Shown: one piece after another, positions 1 to 8,906 of the stretch
Position numbering within the stretch: position 1 is the stretch's first letter
Layout of the letters: every line of letters starts with the position of its first letter
Origin: Psychrobium sp051201665
Lineage (GTDB): Bacteria > Pseudomonadota > Gammaproteobacteria > Enterobacterales > Psychrobiaceae
Direction: 5' to 3'
NCBI RefSeq assembly: GCF_051201665.1
Contig: NZ_CP179210.1
Coordinates: 2,294,001 to 2,358,000, forward strand
DNA length: 64,000 nucleotides
Program-made: the position numbers and the translations under genes
The notes under the pieces: generated by a model
The model's input: the letters and a program-made list of their open reading frames with translations, nothing else
Told to the model about the DNA's origin: nothing
Database searches by the model: none

Positions 1-373
1 AGCCCGTCGCCAATAAGCTTTGGTTGTTATAAGTCAGCTGCATAATCATCATATTGAGCTCACGCATCACTGAGACCATGCCGATATCATCTTCAATCGG
101 CGAGCAATTTTGCGCGCCAAACATGATGCCAACTTTGCCCACTGATTTTGCCAGACGAATATCATCTGCACTTTTTACCGGCATAATGAGATCGCTATTT
201 AATTCAAAATGACGATTCCATTCACTTATGCGTAATAAGGTTTCACGGATTTGTTCGTGGTAGACGATGGTGACATGCACCATAGTCACACCGCCTTGTT
301 TCAGCTGTTCAAAGATGGTTCTATCCCAATTGGAATATTGCAGACCATCAATGACAATAAGATCGTTATGCAT
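1..373 (-). CDS. M19-family (renal-type) dipeptidase, N-terminal part
   Basis: The reading frame starts at an ATG at 373 and runs off the left edge of the window, so only about 124 N-terminal residues are present. The start has an AGGAG ribosome site seven bases upstream. The visible protein begins MHNDLIVIDGLQYSNWDR and later reads GKVGIMFGAQN and MIMQLTYNNQSLLATG, the pattern of the first half of peptidase family M19 (zinc dipeptidases of the amidohydrolase fold). From memory it resembles the M19 proteins found next to glycine-betaine and dimethylglycine catabolic genes in pseudomonads, so the substrate may be a small metabolite rather than a general dipeptide; that is inference. It lies 13 bases after the aldehyde dehydrogenase stop and is probably cotranscribed with it. 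Most metal ligands lie outside the window. Confidence 0.8.
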   Translation of the reverse strand, partial: MHNDLIVIDGLQYSNWDRTIFEQLKQGGVTMVHVTIVYHEQIRETLLRISEWNRHFELNSDLIMPVKSADDIRLAKSVGKVGIMFGAQNCSPIEDDIGMVSVMRELNMMIMQLTYNNQSLLATG

Positions 374-386
374 ATCAGCACTCCTC

Positions 387-1829
387 TTATGAACGCATAT
401 AAGTCGTTTTTACGATGGTGTAGAATTCTTTGGCATAGCTGCCTTGCTCACGAGGACCGAAGCTTGATTCTTTGCGACCGCCAAACGGTACATGATAATC
501 CGTACCCGCCGTTGGTAAGTTAATCATCACACAACCTGTTTCTGCACGGCGTTTAAAGTCATTAGCGTATTTCAATGACTGCGTACAAATACCGCCAGTA
601 AGGCCGTAATTTGTGTCATTTAACGTGGCCAGTGCTTCTTCGTAATCTTTGACTTTGATAACACAAGCAATTGGTGCGAAGGCTTCTTCACGGTTAATCG
701 TCATGTCATTCGTAGTATTGGTAAATAATGCAGGCTGTAGGTAATAACCTTCTGTTTCTTCATTAATTACTTCACCGCCGATAGCAAGCGTTGCGCCTTC
801 TTTCTTGGCAATGGCTAAGTAATCGAGGTTTTGCTGCATTTGACGTGCATCAGCTACAGCGCCGATATGAACGCCCTCTTTTAGCGGGTGACCGACAACA
901 AGTTGTTTCATTCGGGCAATAACGGCATCAACGAATTTATCGTGAATGCCTTCAGTTACGATTAAGCGTGAAGACGCTGTACATTTTTGACCAGTACCAA
1001 AGAAAGCGCCGCCGACAGCACATTCAACGGCGTTATCTAGATCAGCATCATCTAGAACTACTAGTGCATTTTTACTGCCCATTTCTAGCTGACATTTAAC
1101 AAGGTTAACGGCTGTAGCTGCCGCCACTTTTCGACCTGTCTCAAGTGAACCAGTAAAGGTTAATGCATTAATCTTTTTAGAATTTATTAATACATCGCCT
1201 ACTTTGGCACCAGGGCCCATCACTAAGTTAAACGTCCCCGCAGGAAGCCCTTGACGTGAAATAATTTCGGTTAGTGCCCATGCGCTTGCTGGCACTTGAT
1301 TGGCTGGCTTAAATACAATGGCATTACCAAAAGCCAATGCTGGAGCAATTTTCCAAGCACCGGTCGCCGTTGGGAAATTCCATGGTGTAATAATACCAAC
1401 AACACCTACCGGTTCACGGTGTGTTTGAATTTCCACACCAGGACGAACAGAATCCGCTGTCTCGCCCATTTGACGAAGTACTTCAGCGGCATAGTAATGA
1501 AAGAATTGACCAGAGCGATATGTTTCGCCAACGCCTTCCGCTAAGGTTTTACCTTCTTCACGCGCTAGTAACTTACCTAATTCATCTTTACGTGCAATAA
1601 GCTCATCGCCAATTGCCATCAACACGCTGTAACGTTGCTCTAAACCACTTTCTTGCCATTCAAGTTGGCCAATTTTAGCAGCGTCAATCGCTTCTAAAGT
1701 TTGTGCTTCATCTGCCTGAGCGTAATGACCAATTGAGTCGCTGAGATCAGCTGGGCTAATATTTTCTATTGAGCTTGTGCCCTCTACCCATTCACCTGCG
1801 ATGTAATTACGAAAAATTGATTGTGACAT
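387..1829 (-). CDS. NAD(P)-dependent aldehyde dehydrogenase, ketoglutarate-semialdehyde type
   Basis: A complete 480-residue aldehyde dehydrogenase of the usual family length. Visible motifs are the cofactor segment TPWNFP with Asn151, Lys174 in FKPANQ, the general base Glu249 in LEMGSKN, and the nucleophile Cys283 in GQKCTASSR. The C-terminal VPFGGRKESSFGPREQG resembles the Bacillus GucD/YcbD type of 2,5-dioxopentanoate (alpha-ketoglutarate semialdehyde) dehydrogenase; substrate assignment is inferred. It should oxidise a cytosolic aldehyde to its acid. The ATG has a very strong AAGGAGG site five bases upstream. It is divergent from a LysR gene across 93 bases and is followed by an M19 dipeptidase, which suggests a small catabolic operon controlled by that regulator. 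Confidence 0.9.
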   Translation of the reverse strand: MSQSIFRNYIAGEWVEGTSSIENISPADLSDSIGHYAQADEAQTLEAIDAAKIGQLEWQESGLEQRYSVLMAIGDELIARKDELGKLLAREEGKTLAEGVGETYRSGQFFHYYAAEVLRQMGETADSVRPGVEIQTHREPVGVVGIITPWNFPTATGAWKIAPALAFGNAIVFKPANQVPASAWALTEIISRQGLPAGTFNLVMGPGAKVGDVLINSKKINALTFTGSLETGRKVAAATAVNLVKCQLEMGSKNALVVLDDADLDNAVECAVGGAFFGTGQKCTASSRLIVTEGIHDKFVDAVIARMKQLVVGHPLKEGVHIGAVADARQMQQNLDYLAIAKKEGATLAIGGEVINEETEGYYLQPALFTNTTNDMTINREEAFAPIACVIKVKDYEEALATLNDTNYGLTGGICTQSLKYANDFKRRAETGCVMINLPTAGTDYHVPFGGRKESSFGPREQGSYAKEFYTIVKTTYMRS

Positions 1830-1852
1830 TTGAACCTCCTTAAAATAATTGG

Positions 1853-1874
1853 AATCATTATAGGAACCATGATT
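1853..1874. promoter_or_regulatory. Inverted repeat, candidate LysR-type operator
   Basis: AATCAT and ATGATT form a perfect six-base inverted repeat separated by ten bases, centred in the short gap between the divergent dehydrogenase and LysR genes. The position and interrupted dyad fit a LysR-type binding box, which is usually built on T-N11-A. Binding by the neighbouring regulator is inference. Confidence 0.4.
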
Positions 1875-1922
1875 TAATAATAAAAATTAATAATTAATAT
1901 CTAACGATAAGGAACGCTTATC

Positions 1923-2816
1923 ATGTTACCGGAATTTAAAATCGCACAACTCAGACATTTTGTATGGGTTGCTGAGCTAAAAGGCTTTCATAACGCGGCA
2001 GAGAAAGCTTGTCGAACGCAACCAGCGATTTCTTTATCGATTAGAGATCTGGAAAGTAAGTTAGGCAGTAAAGTGTTTGAAAAACGCAACGCGAAAACGA
2101 CTATGACTGAGTTGACGCCGTTTGGTAAACACTTTTTACCACGTGCCAAAGAACTTATTGCCCATCACGATAGTGTTGCTCAAGACATGAATTTAATGCG
2201 AGAGCACAAAGCTGGCCATTTAAGATTAGCGTCAGTTCCTTCAATCGCTTGTCGAATTTTACCGGAATTAATTTCAGAGTTTGTGGCAGATAGTCCAAGT
2301 CTTCATATCAGTTTTTATGATGACAACTCCGAAGCGGTAATGCGAAAAGTCGAGAGACAACAAGTCGATTTAGGAATTGCTAGTGAGCCTGATCAACTCG
2401 AGCATAAAGACCTTGTGTTTACGCCAATTTGGCAAGACCAAATTGGCGTAGTTTGTCATCGCGACCACCCGCTTGCCAACGAAAATGAAGTTGACTGGCA
2501 AGCATTGCGAGATCATCGATTAATCAGTAATGGTACAACGCGCTTACTAGCAGACACACCCGCGGCGTCATTGCTTAATGATTCTCAATTTTTTGTATCA
2601 AATATGCTGTCATTAATTGCGTTATTAGAAGCGGGAATTGGTATTTCAACTCTGCCACGCTTTGCATTTCCCCAAGACAATCAACACCTAAAATTTATTA
2701 CGTTAAGCGACCCACAAGTGATCCGTAACATTGGTATGGTTCATCTTGGCAACAAATCCCTTAGTCCAGCAGCACAAGCACTGCATGATTATATTTTGTC
2801 AAAACAAGACAGCTAA
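1923..2816 (+). CDS. LysR-family transcriptional regulator
   Basis: A 297-residue LysR-type regulator of typical length. Residues 5-65 form the winged helix-turn-helix, with the diagnostic stretch AAEKACRTQPAISLSIRDLE followed by LGSKVFEKR. Residues from about 90 make up the periplasmic-binding-protein-like effector domain, starting HLRLASVPSIACRILPELI. The ATG follows an AAGGAA site. The gene diverges from the aldehyde dehydrogenase and dipeptidase genes, the usual arrangement for a LysR protein that controls its neighbour and itself. The effector is unknown. The molybdoenzyme operon downstream runs in the same direction but is separated by 222 bases, so it may or may not be a target. Confidence 0.93.
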   Translation: MLPEFKIAQLRHFVWVAELKGFHNAAEKACRTQPAISLSIRDLESKLGSKVFEKRNAKTTMTELTPFGKHFLPRAKELIAHHDSVAQDMNLMREHKAGHLRLASVPSIACRILPELISEFVADSPSLHISFYDDNSEAVMRKVERQQVDLGIASEPDQLEHKDLVFTPIWQDQIGVVCHRDHPLANENEVDWQALRDHRLISNGTTRLLADTPAASLLNDSQFFVSNMLSLIALLEAGIGISTLPRFAFPQDNQHLKFITLSDPQVIRNIGMVHLGNKSLSPAAQALHDYILSKQDS

Positions 2817-3038
2817 TTTAAAAATTTAAGTGATTAAAATTAATTAGTTAACCTATGCTAATAAATTTTACTTATCACACGATGAACGTTTCTAACTTGT
2901 CATAAACTAGTGTTTTGACCAACTATGGCGCTATCTAACCCCTTTACCCGTAATTTTAAAGTGGTTTTAATTCGGCGCTTTAAGCAATGGCGCGCCATCC
3001 TAAATTTTTAGATTTGTTTAGCAAAAGGATCAATAACA

Positions 3039-4748
3039 ATGACAACTTACGCAGCGATCCAAAGTTCAATCAGTGGTGATAATGCGCTACCACTGCGTCC
3101 TGAGAGTCAGGTCATGGACTTGGAGCGACTCGGTTCCTTTCATCAAAGTCGACTTAGCTTCATGCGTACTTTAGTACGTCGTGTCTTTAAAGAACGTTGG
3201 AAAATCTCTCCTACCACGTTCGATTTGGATAAAGATGGTTACGGCACCGTAATTTACGATATCAAAGCTGCCAACAGCAACTTTAGTTTCGTCATTTTCT
3301 CAAACTATTTGTCTGACGATGAGCGAAACGACCGTGTAATAGCCACTAAGTGGGATCTTACTATGGCATTAGTTGAAGGCAGTGTTGATGGTGATTACGT
3401 AGAAAAACTACGTGAGAATGTGCCTAAGCAAGAAGCGGGACGCGTTGATTCTCGTGTTTTTGTATTGTCACGCGCAAATCGCAGCGCACGTAATTTCAAT
3501 TACATGATTGATTGCCTTGCCAATGGCCAACAGCCTGACATTGAAAAGATTGCTAAGGTTGGCTATTTATACCGAACTACCGCTGTTTATGGCAGTGGCA
3601 AGTTGGGGATGGCTGACTGGGAAAAAGTATCAACTAAGCACCGTGATTTTGCTAGACCTTTTGCTGGCGAAATGTTCGTTTGTATGATGCTTAGAAATTT
3701 CAGTTTGTTGCAAGTTGAACATATTGCGAAACAGCGCCAAACAGATACTTATACGCCGATGGATTACGATATCAAACGCTATATCGGCATTGGGAACTCT
3801 ACAGGTTTAGGCATGGCGCCTTATTTGGTTAACCATCCGGTACTCATTAGTCGTTGGGTTGAGATGAGAGAATTAGCATTAGCTCGGATCCGTACGTTAG
3901 GCGCCATCGATTCACGCATTCATTACCATCTCATTTCATTACTCAATCGCTGCGCGCTTCACACCAAGCAAACACTGACAGAAGATGATTGGCAAACCAA
4001 TAATAATACGGCGGTTGTCGGCGATTTAGAACGTTTGGTAGAGTTTGCTGATAATGGACTCAGTGATTGGAATAAAATCATTCATTTTAGTGAAGAAAAT
4101 TGCTCCCTTCAGGGACAAGAAATGCTGGTATCAGTGCTATTAGAACTTTATCCAGAATTAGTCGATGAGTTAGAAAATTTCCATTCTACCGATGAGTTTA
4201 TAGATATCGATCCGTTAATGCCTGCGGCAACGTTAAAAGAGATTATGGAAACTCGCTATGATTGGGCGCTAGCTATCGACTTTAAAGCACCTGGTGCAAA
4301 AGAGACTTATTGGTATCGCTCACAAGAAAAAATGGAGCCACGTTTGGGAAGCATTTCAGACGTTGAAGGCAAGAAAAAACAAATGGCGTTAGGTGTTGGT
4401 TATGCAGTACGAAAATGTTTTGACCAGCTATCGCTTTATGTCGAAAAGAATCCAACTCATAGTACGGCTAGATTCCTAGTCGCTTACCCGAAGGTTCGCG
4501 GTATCGTTCGCCGTGTACAGTGTATGAGCCGTTCAAAATATGGCGATATTCAGGCTAATTTATTAGATCAGAACGTACTTCCGATGCACCTTTTACGTTG
4601 TAAGCTAGCCTTCTTTGGCGTCAGTAAATTTGATCCACGTTCAAAACTTTGGGTAAGAAATACCATGTTTCAAGGAGCGCCATTGCTTGAAGACATTGGT
4701 TCAACCTTTAGTGACGATTGGTTCATGCCATTAACCCCTAGCGTATAA
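3039..4748 (+). CDS. Conserved protein of unknown function, first gene of the fdhD-molybdoenzyme operon
   Basis: A 569-residue soluble protein; I do not recognise a named family. No signal peptide or membrane segment is visible. It is rich in Arg, Tyr and Trp and has segments that look conserved, such as YLYRTTAVYGSGKLG (about residue 175), RPFAGEMFVCMMLRNFSL, RYIGIGNSTGLGMAPYLVNH (about 245-265) and ETYWYRSQEKMEPRLG (about 425). The ATG has an AAAGGA site. The next gene starts 10 bases after its stop, then fdhD and a YdeP-type oxidoreductase follow closely, so it is almost certainly cotranscribed with them. The context suggests a role with the molybdenum enzyme, for example as partner, substrate-handling protein or maturation factor, but nothing in the sequence proves this. 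A perfect palindrome (ATGGCGCGCCAT) lies 41 bases upstream of the start. Confidence 0.85.
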   Translation: MTTYAAIQSSISGDNALPLRPESQVMDLERLGSFHQSRLSFMRTLVRRVFKERWKISPTTFDLDKDGYGTVIYDIKAANSNFSFVIFSNYLSDDERNDRVIATKWDLTMALVEGSVDGDYVEKLRENVPKQEAGRVDSRVFVLSRANRSARNFNYMIDCLANGQQPDIEKIAKVGYLYRTTAVYGSGKLGMADWEKVSTKHRDFARPFAGEMFVCMMLRNFSLLQVEHIAKQRQTDTYTPMDYDIKRYIGIGNSTGLGMAPYLVNHPVLISRWVEMRELALARIRTLGAIDSRIHYHLISLLNRCALHTKQTLTEDDWQTNNNTAVVGDLERLVEFADNGLSDWNKIIHFSEENCSLQGQEMLVSVLLELYPELVDELENFHSTDEFIDIDPLMPAATLKEIMETRYDWALAIDFKAPGAKETYWYRSQEKMEPRLGSISDVEGKKKQMALGVGYAVRKCFDQLSLYVEKNPTHSTARFLVAYPKVRGIVRRVQCMSRSKYGDIQANLLDQNVLPMHLLRCKLAFFGVSKFDPRSKLWVRNTMFQGAPLLEDIGSTFSDDWFMPLTPSV

Positions 4749-4758
4749 GGACACTCTC

Positions 4759-5493
4759 TTGAATATTTCGATGAATGAATTAAAAGCAGCTTTACGTCGT
4801 TGCTTCGAGGCCAGTGGTTATTTCGTGGGGAACTATGAAGATGCCGCTAATATGGTTCTTTGGTTAGAAAAGCACGGATTACATGGCCTGCGTGAATTAC
4901 AAAACACGCTGCCCTACGTTGGTGAAGATCTCCATAAGTCACTGAGCAATGTGATTTACGAAGACAGTACGTCTGCCACAATTGATGCCCATGGTCGCAG
5001 CTCACTCAATTGTATTGCCTCAGCGGTTGACCTTGCCCACGCCAAAGCATTAGAAAGTGGCATTGCAACGGTAACCGTTCACAACTGTCACAATCGGATG
5101 TTTGTCTTAAAGGCCTTAACAGACCGCGGCCGCAGCGGCATTAGTGCAGCGGCCTACTGGAAAAATGGCAGTGACAATATTACGGAACATGCCGCGGCTA
5201 TTAAGTCCGGACATCGTTACCCAAGTTACAGTGAGTCTTCAGTGCAAACAGTCGGTAATGAAGACAAGCAAGCGTTAACAATAATTTGTAGTTCACGCGT
5301 CGATGTTGGATTATCATTACAGGATCAAGACAGCACCATCATTAGCCCACAGCAGGTAGAGCGTAACAAAAACCATTGTGTTGAACATGGCATCACAATT
5401 TGTGAAAAACTATGGGAAGATATCAATGTTATCGGCCAAGGCGTATTAGTTGAAAATACCGAGCGCTCCCGCGCTGATGCTGGAGGCCAGTAG
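4759..5493 (+). CDS. DUF3726-like protein, distant resemblance to LDH2/MDH2 dehydrogenases
   Basis: A 244-residue cytosolic protein. The N-terminal pattern ALRRCFEASGY followed by DAANMVLWLEKHGLHGL fits the DUF3726 family and recalls the N-terminal helices of type-2 malate/lactate dehydrogenases. The part around SAVDLAHAKALESGIATVTV also echoes that fold, but no complete nucleotide-binding core is visible. The start is taken as TTG at 4759 because AAGGA (4747-4751) lies seven bases before it; the ATG at 4771 would be 19 bases away. It sits 10 bases after the unknown 569-residue gene and 14 bases before fdhD. The family name is my recollection, and the function is unknown. Confidence 0.7.
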   Translation: MNISMNELKAALRRCFEASGYFVGNYEDAANMVLWLEKHGLHGLRELQNTLPYVGEDLHKSLSNVIYEDSTSATIDAHGRSSLNCIASAVDLAHAKALESGIATVTVHNCHNRMFVLKALTDRGRSGISAAAYWKNGSDNITEHAAAIKSGHRYPSYSESSVQTVGNEDKQALTIICSSRVDVGLSLQDQDSTIISPQQVERNKNHCVEHGITICEKLWEDINVIGQGVLVENTERSRADAGGQ

Positions 5494-5507
5494 GAATAAA
5501 AAGGCAC

Positions 5508-6290
5508 ATGAATATCGTTAATACACATTCAACATCCAATGAACAGACAGTTAATTTGGCCCAAGCTAAATTAACTGAAACCCCAATTGCGATCTGTATT
5601 AACGGTATTAGCCAAGCGGTTATGATGGCATCTCCAACAGATCTTGACGATTTTGCGGTGGGTTTTGTCATTGGTGAGGGACTAATCGAACAAGCGTCTG
5701 AAGTAAAGAGCATTTCAATTACTCACTTACAACAAGGAATTGAAGTTGATTTAACGGTGCTAGCGCGTACAGAACACCATATCAAATCAAAACGCCGTCA
5801 ACTTAGTGGTTCTACCGGTTGTGGTTTATGCGGTGTTGATTCAATTGATACCGCGATGACATTGCCAGCTTTAACACCATCAACTCAATCGCCACCGAGT
5901 CGTGAAACTATTGAACTGGCACGACAGGCACTAACCAGCATACAAAAAGAGCACGGCTGTATTCAAGGTCATCATAGCGCGGTATATTTCGACATTAGCG
6001 GGCAGTTTATCGCTATCCGAGAAGATGTCGGTCGTCATAGTGCACTCGATAAATTAGTTGGCCATATACATCGTCATGAATTTAAACCTTCAAACATAGA
6101 TTCGCCTTATGGTGGCTTTTTATTGATGACCAGCCGTTGCAGTCATGATTTGGTCATCAAAGCGGCTCGCGGTAAGTTCAACGTACTCATTACATTAGCG
6201 CAACCGACTAATTTAGCAGTTGCTTCTGCCCAATCCATTGGTCTCACTCTTTTTAGCTTTGTGCATGGAAAACTACAGCAGTTTTCTTAG
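5508..6290 (+). CDS. fdhD: Formate dehydrogenase accessory sulfurtransferase FdhD
   Basis: A 260-residue FdhD. In the family this protein takes sulfur from an IscS-type desulfurase and passes it to the bis-MGD molybdenum cofactor, which is needed for formate dehydrogenase-type enzymes. The conserved cysteine loop is present as STGCGLCGV near residue 103, followed by REDVGRHSALDKLVGH and TSRCSHDLVIKAA. Its position directly before a bis-MGD oxidoreductase matches this role, with 20 bases between the genes. A cysteine desulfurase that could serve as donor (iscS) lies in the same window. The ATG has an AGGAA-type site within the preceding intergenic gap. The assignment is secure; the exact client is inferred from position. 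Confidence 0.95.
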   Translation: MNIVNTHSTSNEQTVNLAQAKLTETPIAICINGISQAVMMASPTDLDDFAVGFVIGEGLIEQASEVKSISITHLQQGIEVDLTVLARTEHHIKSKRRQLSGSTGCGLCGVDSIDTAMTLPALTPSTQSPPSRETIELARQALTSIQKEHGCIQGHHSAVYFDISGQFIAIREDVGRHSALDKLVGHIHRHEFKPSNIDSPYGGFLLMTSRCSHDLVIKAARGKFNVLITLAQPTNLAVASAQSIGLTLFSFVHGKLQQFS

Positions 6291-6310
6291 GCTTTATTCA
6301 AGGAAATATC

Positions 6311-8590
6311 ATGTCAAAATCATCTGATGAACAAGCGCCCTATTCTGCACCTGCCGGTGGCTGGGGGGCGTTAAAGAGCTCTGCTAAGCACCTCATAAAA
6401 AGTGAAAACAGTGCGATGGGCGTTAAAGCACTGTTAAAAGCTAATCAACCAGGTGGTTTTGATTGCCCGGGTTGTGCGTGGGGCGATAGTACCAGCGCTG
6501 GCAAAGTTGATTTCTGTGAAAATGGCGTAAAAGCAATTGCATGGGAAGCCACCAGCAAGAAAGTTGATGCAAGTTTCTTTAATCAATTTAGTCTTGAGCA
6601 ATTAAAAACCTGGGACGATCATTCTCTCGAGAAAAGCGGCCGCTTGGTTGAGCCAATGTTTTATGATGGCAAGAGCGACCATTATCAGCCCATTAGTTGG
6701 CAAGATGCGTTTGGTGTAATCACTCAACATCTTTCCTCGTTATCGTCCCCTGATGAAGCATTATTTTATACCTCAGGCCGGGCAAGTAATGAAGTCGCCT
6801 ATCTCTATCAATTATTCGGGCGCATGTTTGGCACCAATAACTTTCCAGATTGTTCTAACATGTGTCATGAAGCGTCTGGTGTTGGCATGACGCGTAGCGT
6901 CGGCATTGGTAAAGGCACCGTTACCATGGACGACTTTAGCGAGGCTGATGCAATTTTTATTTTTGGCCAAAATCCCGGAACCAATCACCCAAGAATGCTG
7001 GGAACATTGCGTAAGGCGAGCAAGCGCGGCGCACAAATCGTCGCTATTAATACGCTCAAAGAACAAGGGCTCAAAAAATTCGCCGACCCTCAAAGCCCTA
7101 AAGAAATGATTTTATTTTCCAGCACCAATATCAGTCAGTATTATTTCACGCCCAAATTAGGTGGTGATATGGCGATATTGCGTGGCATGGCCAAGCTCCT
7201 GCTAGAACGTAGTGAAACAGATGACAACGTGTTAGATCATGAATTTATCGCACAACATTGTAGTCACTTTGACGATTATAAACAGGTAATTGAAGCAACA
7301 TCGTGGCAACAAATTATCAGTCAAAGCGGCCTAATGCAGTCAGAGATAACCCAGATGACTAATATCTATATGCACAGTGACAAGGTTATTTTCACGTGGG
7401 CAATGGGAATTACTCAGCATCAACATTCTGTTGCAATGATTCAAGAGTTAATCAACGTATTATTGCTCCGTGGCAACATAGGTAAACCCGGTGCGGGCGC
7501 GTGTCCAGTGCGAGGCCATTCAAACGTACAAGGCAATAGAACGGTGGGCATTAATGAACATCCACCGCAATCGCTGCTCGACGCTATTGAAGCGCGATAC
7601 CAATTTAAACCACCGCAAGTCTCTGGCTTAGGTACCGTTGACGCAATCCGCGCAATGCGCGACAAACAAGCAAAATTGTTCATTGGTTTAGGTGGTAATT
7701 TTGCCGCGGCAACGCCAGACACAGCGCAAACTTATAACGCATTGGCTAATTGTGAACTCACCGTCAACATCAGTACCAAGCTCAATCGAAGCCATGTGGT
7801 GACGGGGAAACAAGCGCTTATTCTCCCTTGTTTAGGCCGTACGGAAGTTGATCTACAGGCGTCGGGCGCTCAGCACATTACCGTTGAGGACTCTATGAGC
7901 ATGGTGCATCGCTCAGCCGGACAAAACCCGCCAGCGTCGGATAAACTGAAATCTGAAGTTGCGATCATTGCAGGCATTGCAGAATCAGTTCTTGGCAACG
8001 ACATTGTTAACTGGTCCAATTTAAAAGACGACTACGCATTAATTCGTGATGAAATCGAAGCCGTCATTCCAAATTTCACCGATTATAACGACAACATTAA
8101 GCTTGATAGAGGATTTTACCTACAAAATTCGGCTGCACAACGAGTATGGAATACAGGTAACAATAAGGCGAATTTTTCCGCGGCAGCTTTGCCTGAGCAA
8201 CTTGTTCATGAATTAGCCGCAAAAGATGAAACATCTCAAACTTTAACATTGCAAACCTTACGCTCTCACGATCAATACAACACATCTATTTACGGCATGG
8301 ATGACCGCTATCGCGGCATCTACAATGAACGTCGTGTTCTGATGATGAATCGACAAGATATTAAGCGTCTAGGATTTGCAGCTAACGATTTAGTGACGAT
8401 TAGTTCGGTATCAAAAGACAGTATTACCCGCAGCGTTTCAGATTTTAAAATCGTGGAGTACAACATTCCCAGTGGTTGTTTAGCGGCATATTACCCAGAA
8501 ACTAACCCTTTAGTTCCGCTTGATAGCGTTGCAAAAGATTGCGGCACACCGACGTATAAATCTATTGCCGTAAAATTAGCAAAGCAATAA
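6311..8590 (+). CDS. FdhF/YdeP-family molybdopterin oxidoreductase
   Basis: A 759-residue bis-MGD molybdoenzyme of the YdeP branch of the formate dehydrogenase superfamily. The N-terminus has Cys52, Cys55 and Cys69, three of the four iron-sulfur ligands expected in FDH-H, as is usual for the YdeP group. SNMCHEASG places Cys185-His186 where FDH-H has selenocysteine-histidine, so a cysteine ligand to molybdenum is predicted. Cofactor-binding segments include FIFGQNPGTNHPRM and NVQGNRTVGINEHP. There is no Tat or Sec signal, so the enzyme should be cytoplasmic. No iron-sulfur or membrane partner subunit is in the operon. E. coli YdeP is linked to acid resistance, but the reaction of this group is not settled and formate need not be the substrate. 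It is the last gene of the operon and is followed by a repeat element and a two-way terminator. Confidence 0.9.
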   Translation: MSKSSDEQAPYSAPAGGWGALKSSAKHLIKSENSAMGVKALLKANQPGGFDCPGCAWGDSTSAGKVDFCENGVKAIAWEATSKKVDASFFNQFSLEQLKTWDDHSLEKSGRLVEPMFYDGKSDHYQPISWQDAFGVITQHLSSLSSPDEALFYTSGRASNEVAYLYQLFGRMFGTNNFPDCSNMCHEASGVGMTRSVGIGKGTVTMDDFSEADAIFIFGQNPGTNHPRMLGTLRKASKRGAQIVAINTLKEQGLKKFADPQSPKEMILFSSTNISQYYFTPKLGGDMAILRGMAKLLLERSETDDNVLDHEFIAQHCSHFDDYKQVIEATSWQQIISQSGLMQSEITQMTNIYMHSDKVIFTWAMGITQHQHSVAMIQELINVLLLRGNIGKPGAGACPVRGHSNVQGNRTVGINEHPPQSLLDAIEARYQFKPPQVSGLGTVDAIRAMRDKQAKLFIGLGGNFAAATPDTAQTYNALANCELTVNISTKLNRSHVVTGKQALILPCLGRTEVDLQASGAQHITVEDSMSMVHRSAGQNPPASDKLKSEVAIIAGIAESVLGNDIVNWSNLKDDYALIRDEIEAVIPNFTDYNDNIKLDRGFYLQNSAAQRVWNTGNNKANFSAAALPEQLVHELAAKDETSQTLTLQTLRSHDQYNTSIYGMDDRYRGIYNERRVLMMNRQDIKRLGFAANDLVTISSVSKDSITRSVSDFKIVEYNIPSGCLAAYYPETNPLVPLDSVAKDCGTPTYKSIAVKLAKQ

Positions 8591-8611
8591 TATTTGATTT
8601 TCCAATGTTAT

Positions 8612-8760
8612 ACCATTAAGTAAGTGATCTTGTTGTGCGTAGAGAAAATCAGCTAAAACAAGGCGCTCGATTGGCTAATAGCTGGCTATTAAGATTGAGA
8701 GCAACGCCATTTTAGTTAATTTTAACAAGTACAAGTGGGCAAATATTTAATGCAATTGGT
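8612..8760 (-). repeat. MITE-like repeat, variant A, in reverse orientation
   Basis: A 149-bp copy of the recurrent element. One end is a clean GCAATTGGT; the other lost six bases (ACCATTAAG instead of ACCAATTGCATTAAG). The interior carries the central palindrome built on AATAGCTGGCTATT. It shows several changes from the near-identical copies at 26142, 31319 and 43505, and its flanks no longer form a clear 5-bp duplication, so it looks like an older insertion. Confidence 0.85.
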
Positions 8761-8782
8761 ATAATACTTTAATTAATGACAT

Positions 8783-8842
8783 GATGGTTCGCCTCTTTAG
8801 TTTGCCTAACTCTAAGGTTAGCTTAGGGTGAGGCGGACCATC
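8783..8842. other. Sixty-base imperfect hairpin
   Basis: GATGGTTCGCCTC (8783-8795) pairs with GAGGCGGACCATC (8830-8842) with one G-U type mismatch, and an inner CTAAC/GTTAG stem continues the hairpin. It lies between a MITE copy and the terminator, outside any gene. It could be part of the 3' untranslated region of the molybdoenzyme operon, a small structured RNA, or the end of a lost element. No function can be assigned. Confidence 0.5.
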
Positions 8843-8850
8843 TAATTAAG

Positions 8851-8880
8851 CCGCCAATAACTTTCGTCATTAGCGGTTTT
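8851..8880. terminator. Bidirectional terminator between the fdhD operon and purL
   Basis: An eleven-base imperfect stem (CCGCCAATAAC / GTCATTAGCGG) with a TTTC loop is followed by TTTTATTTG on the plus strand. It sits between convergent genes and can end transcription from both sides; the T tract is better for the plus-strand operon. Confidence 0.7.
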
Positions 8881-8906
8881 ATTTGTTTATAAGATTAGCT
8901 TATTGC

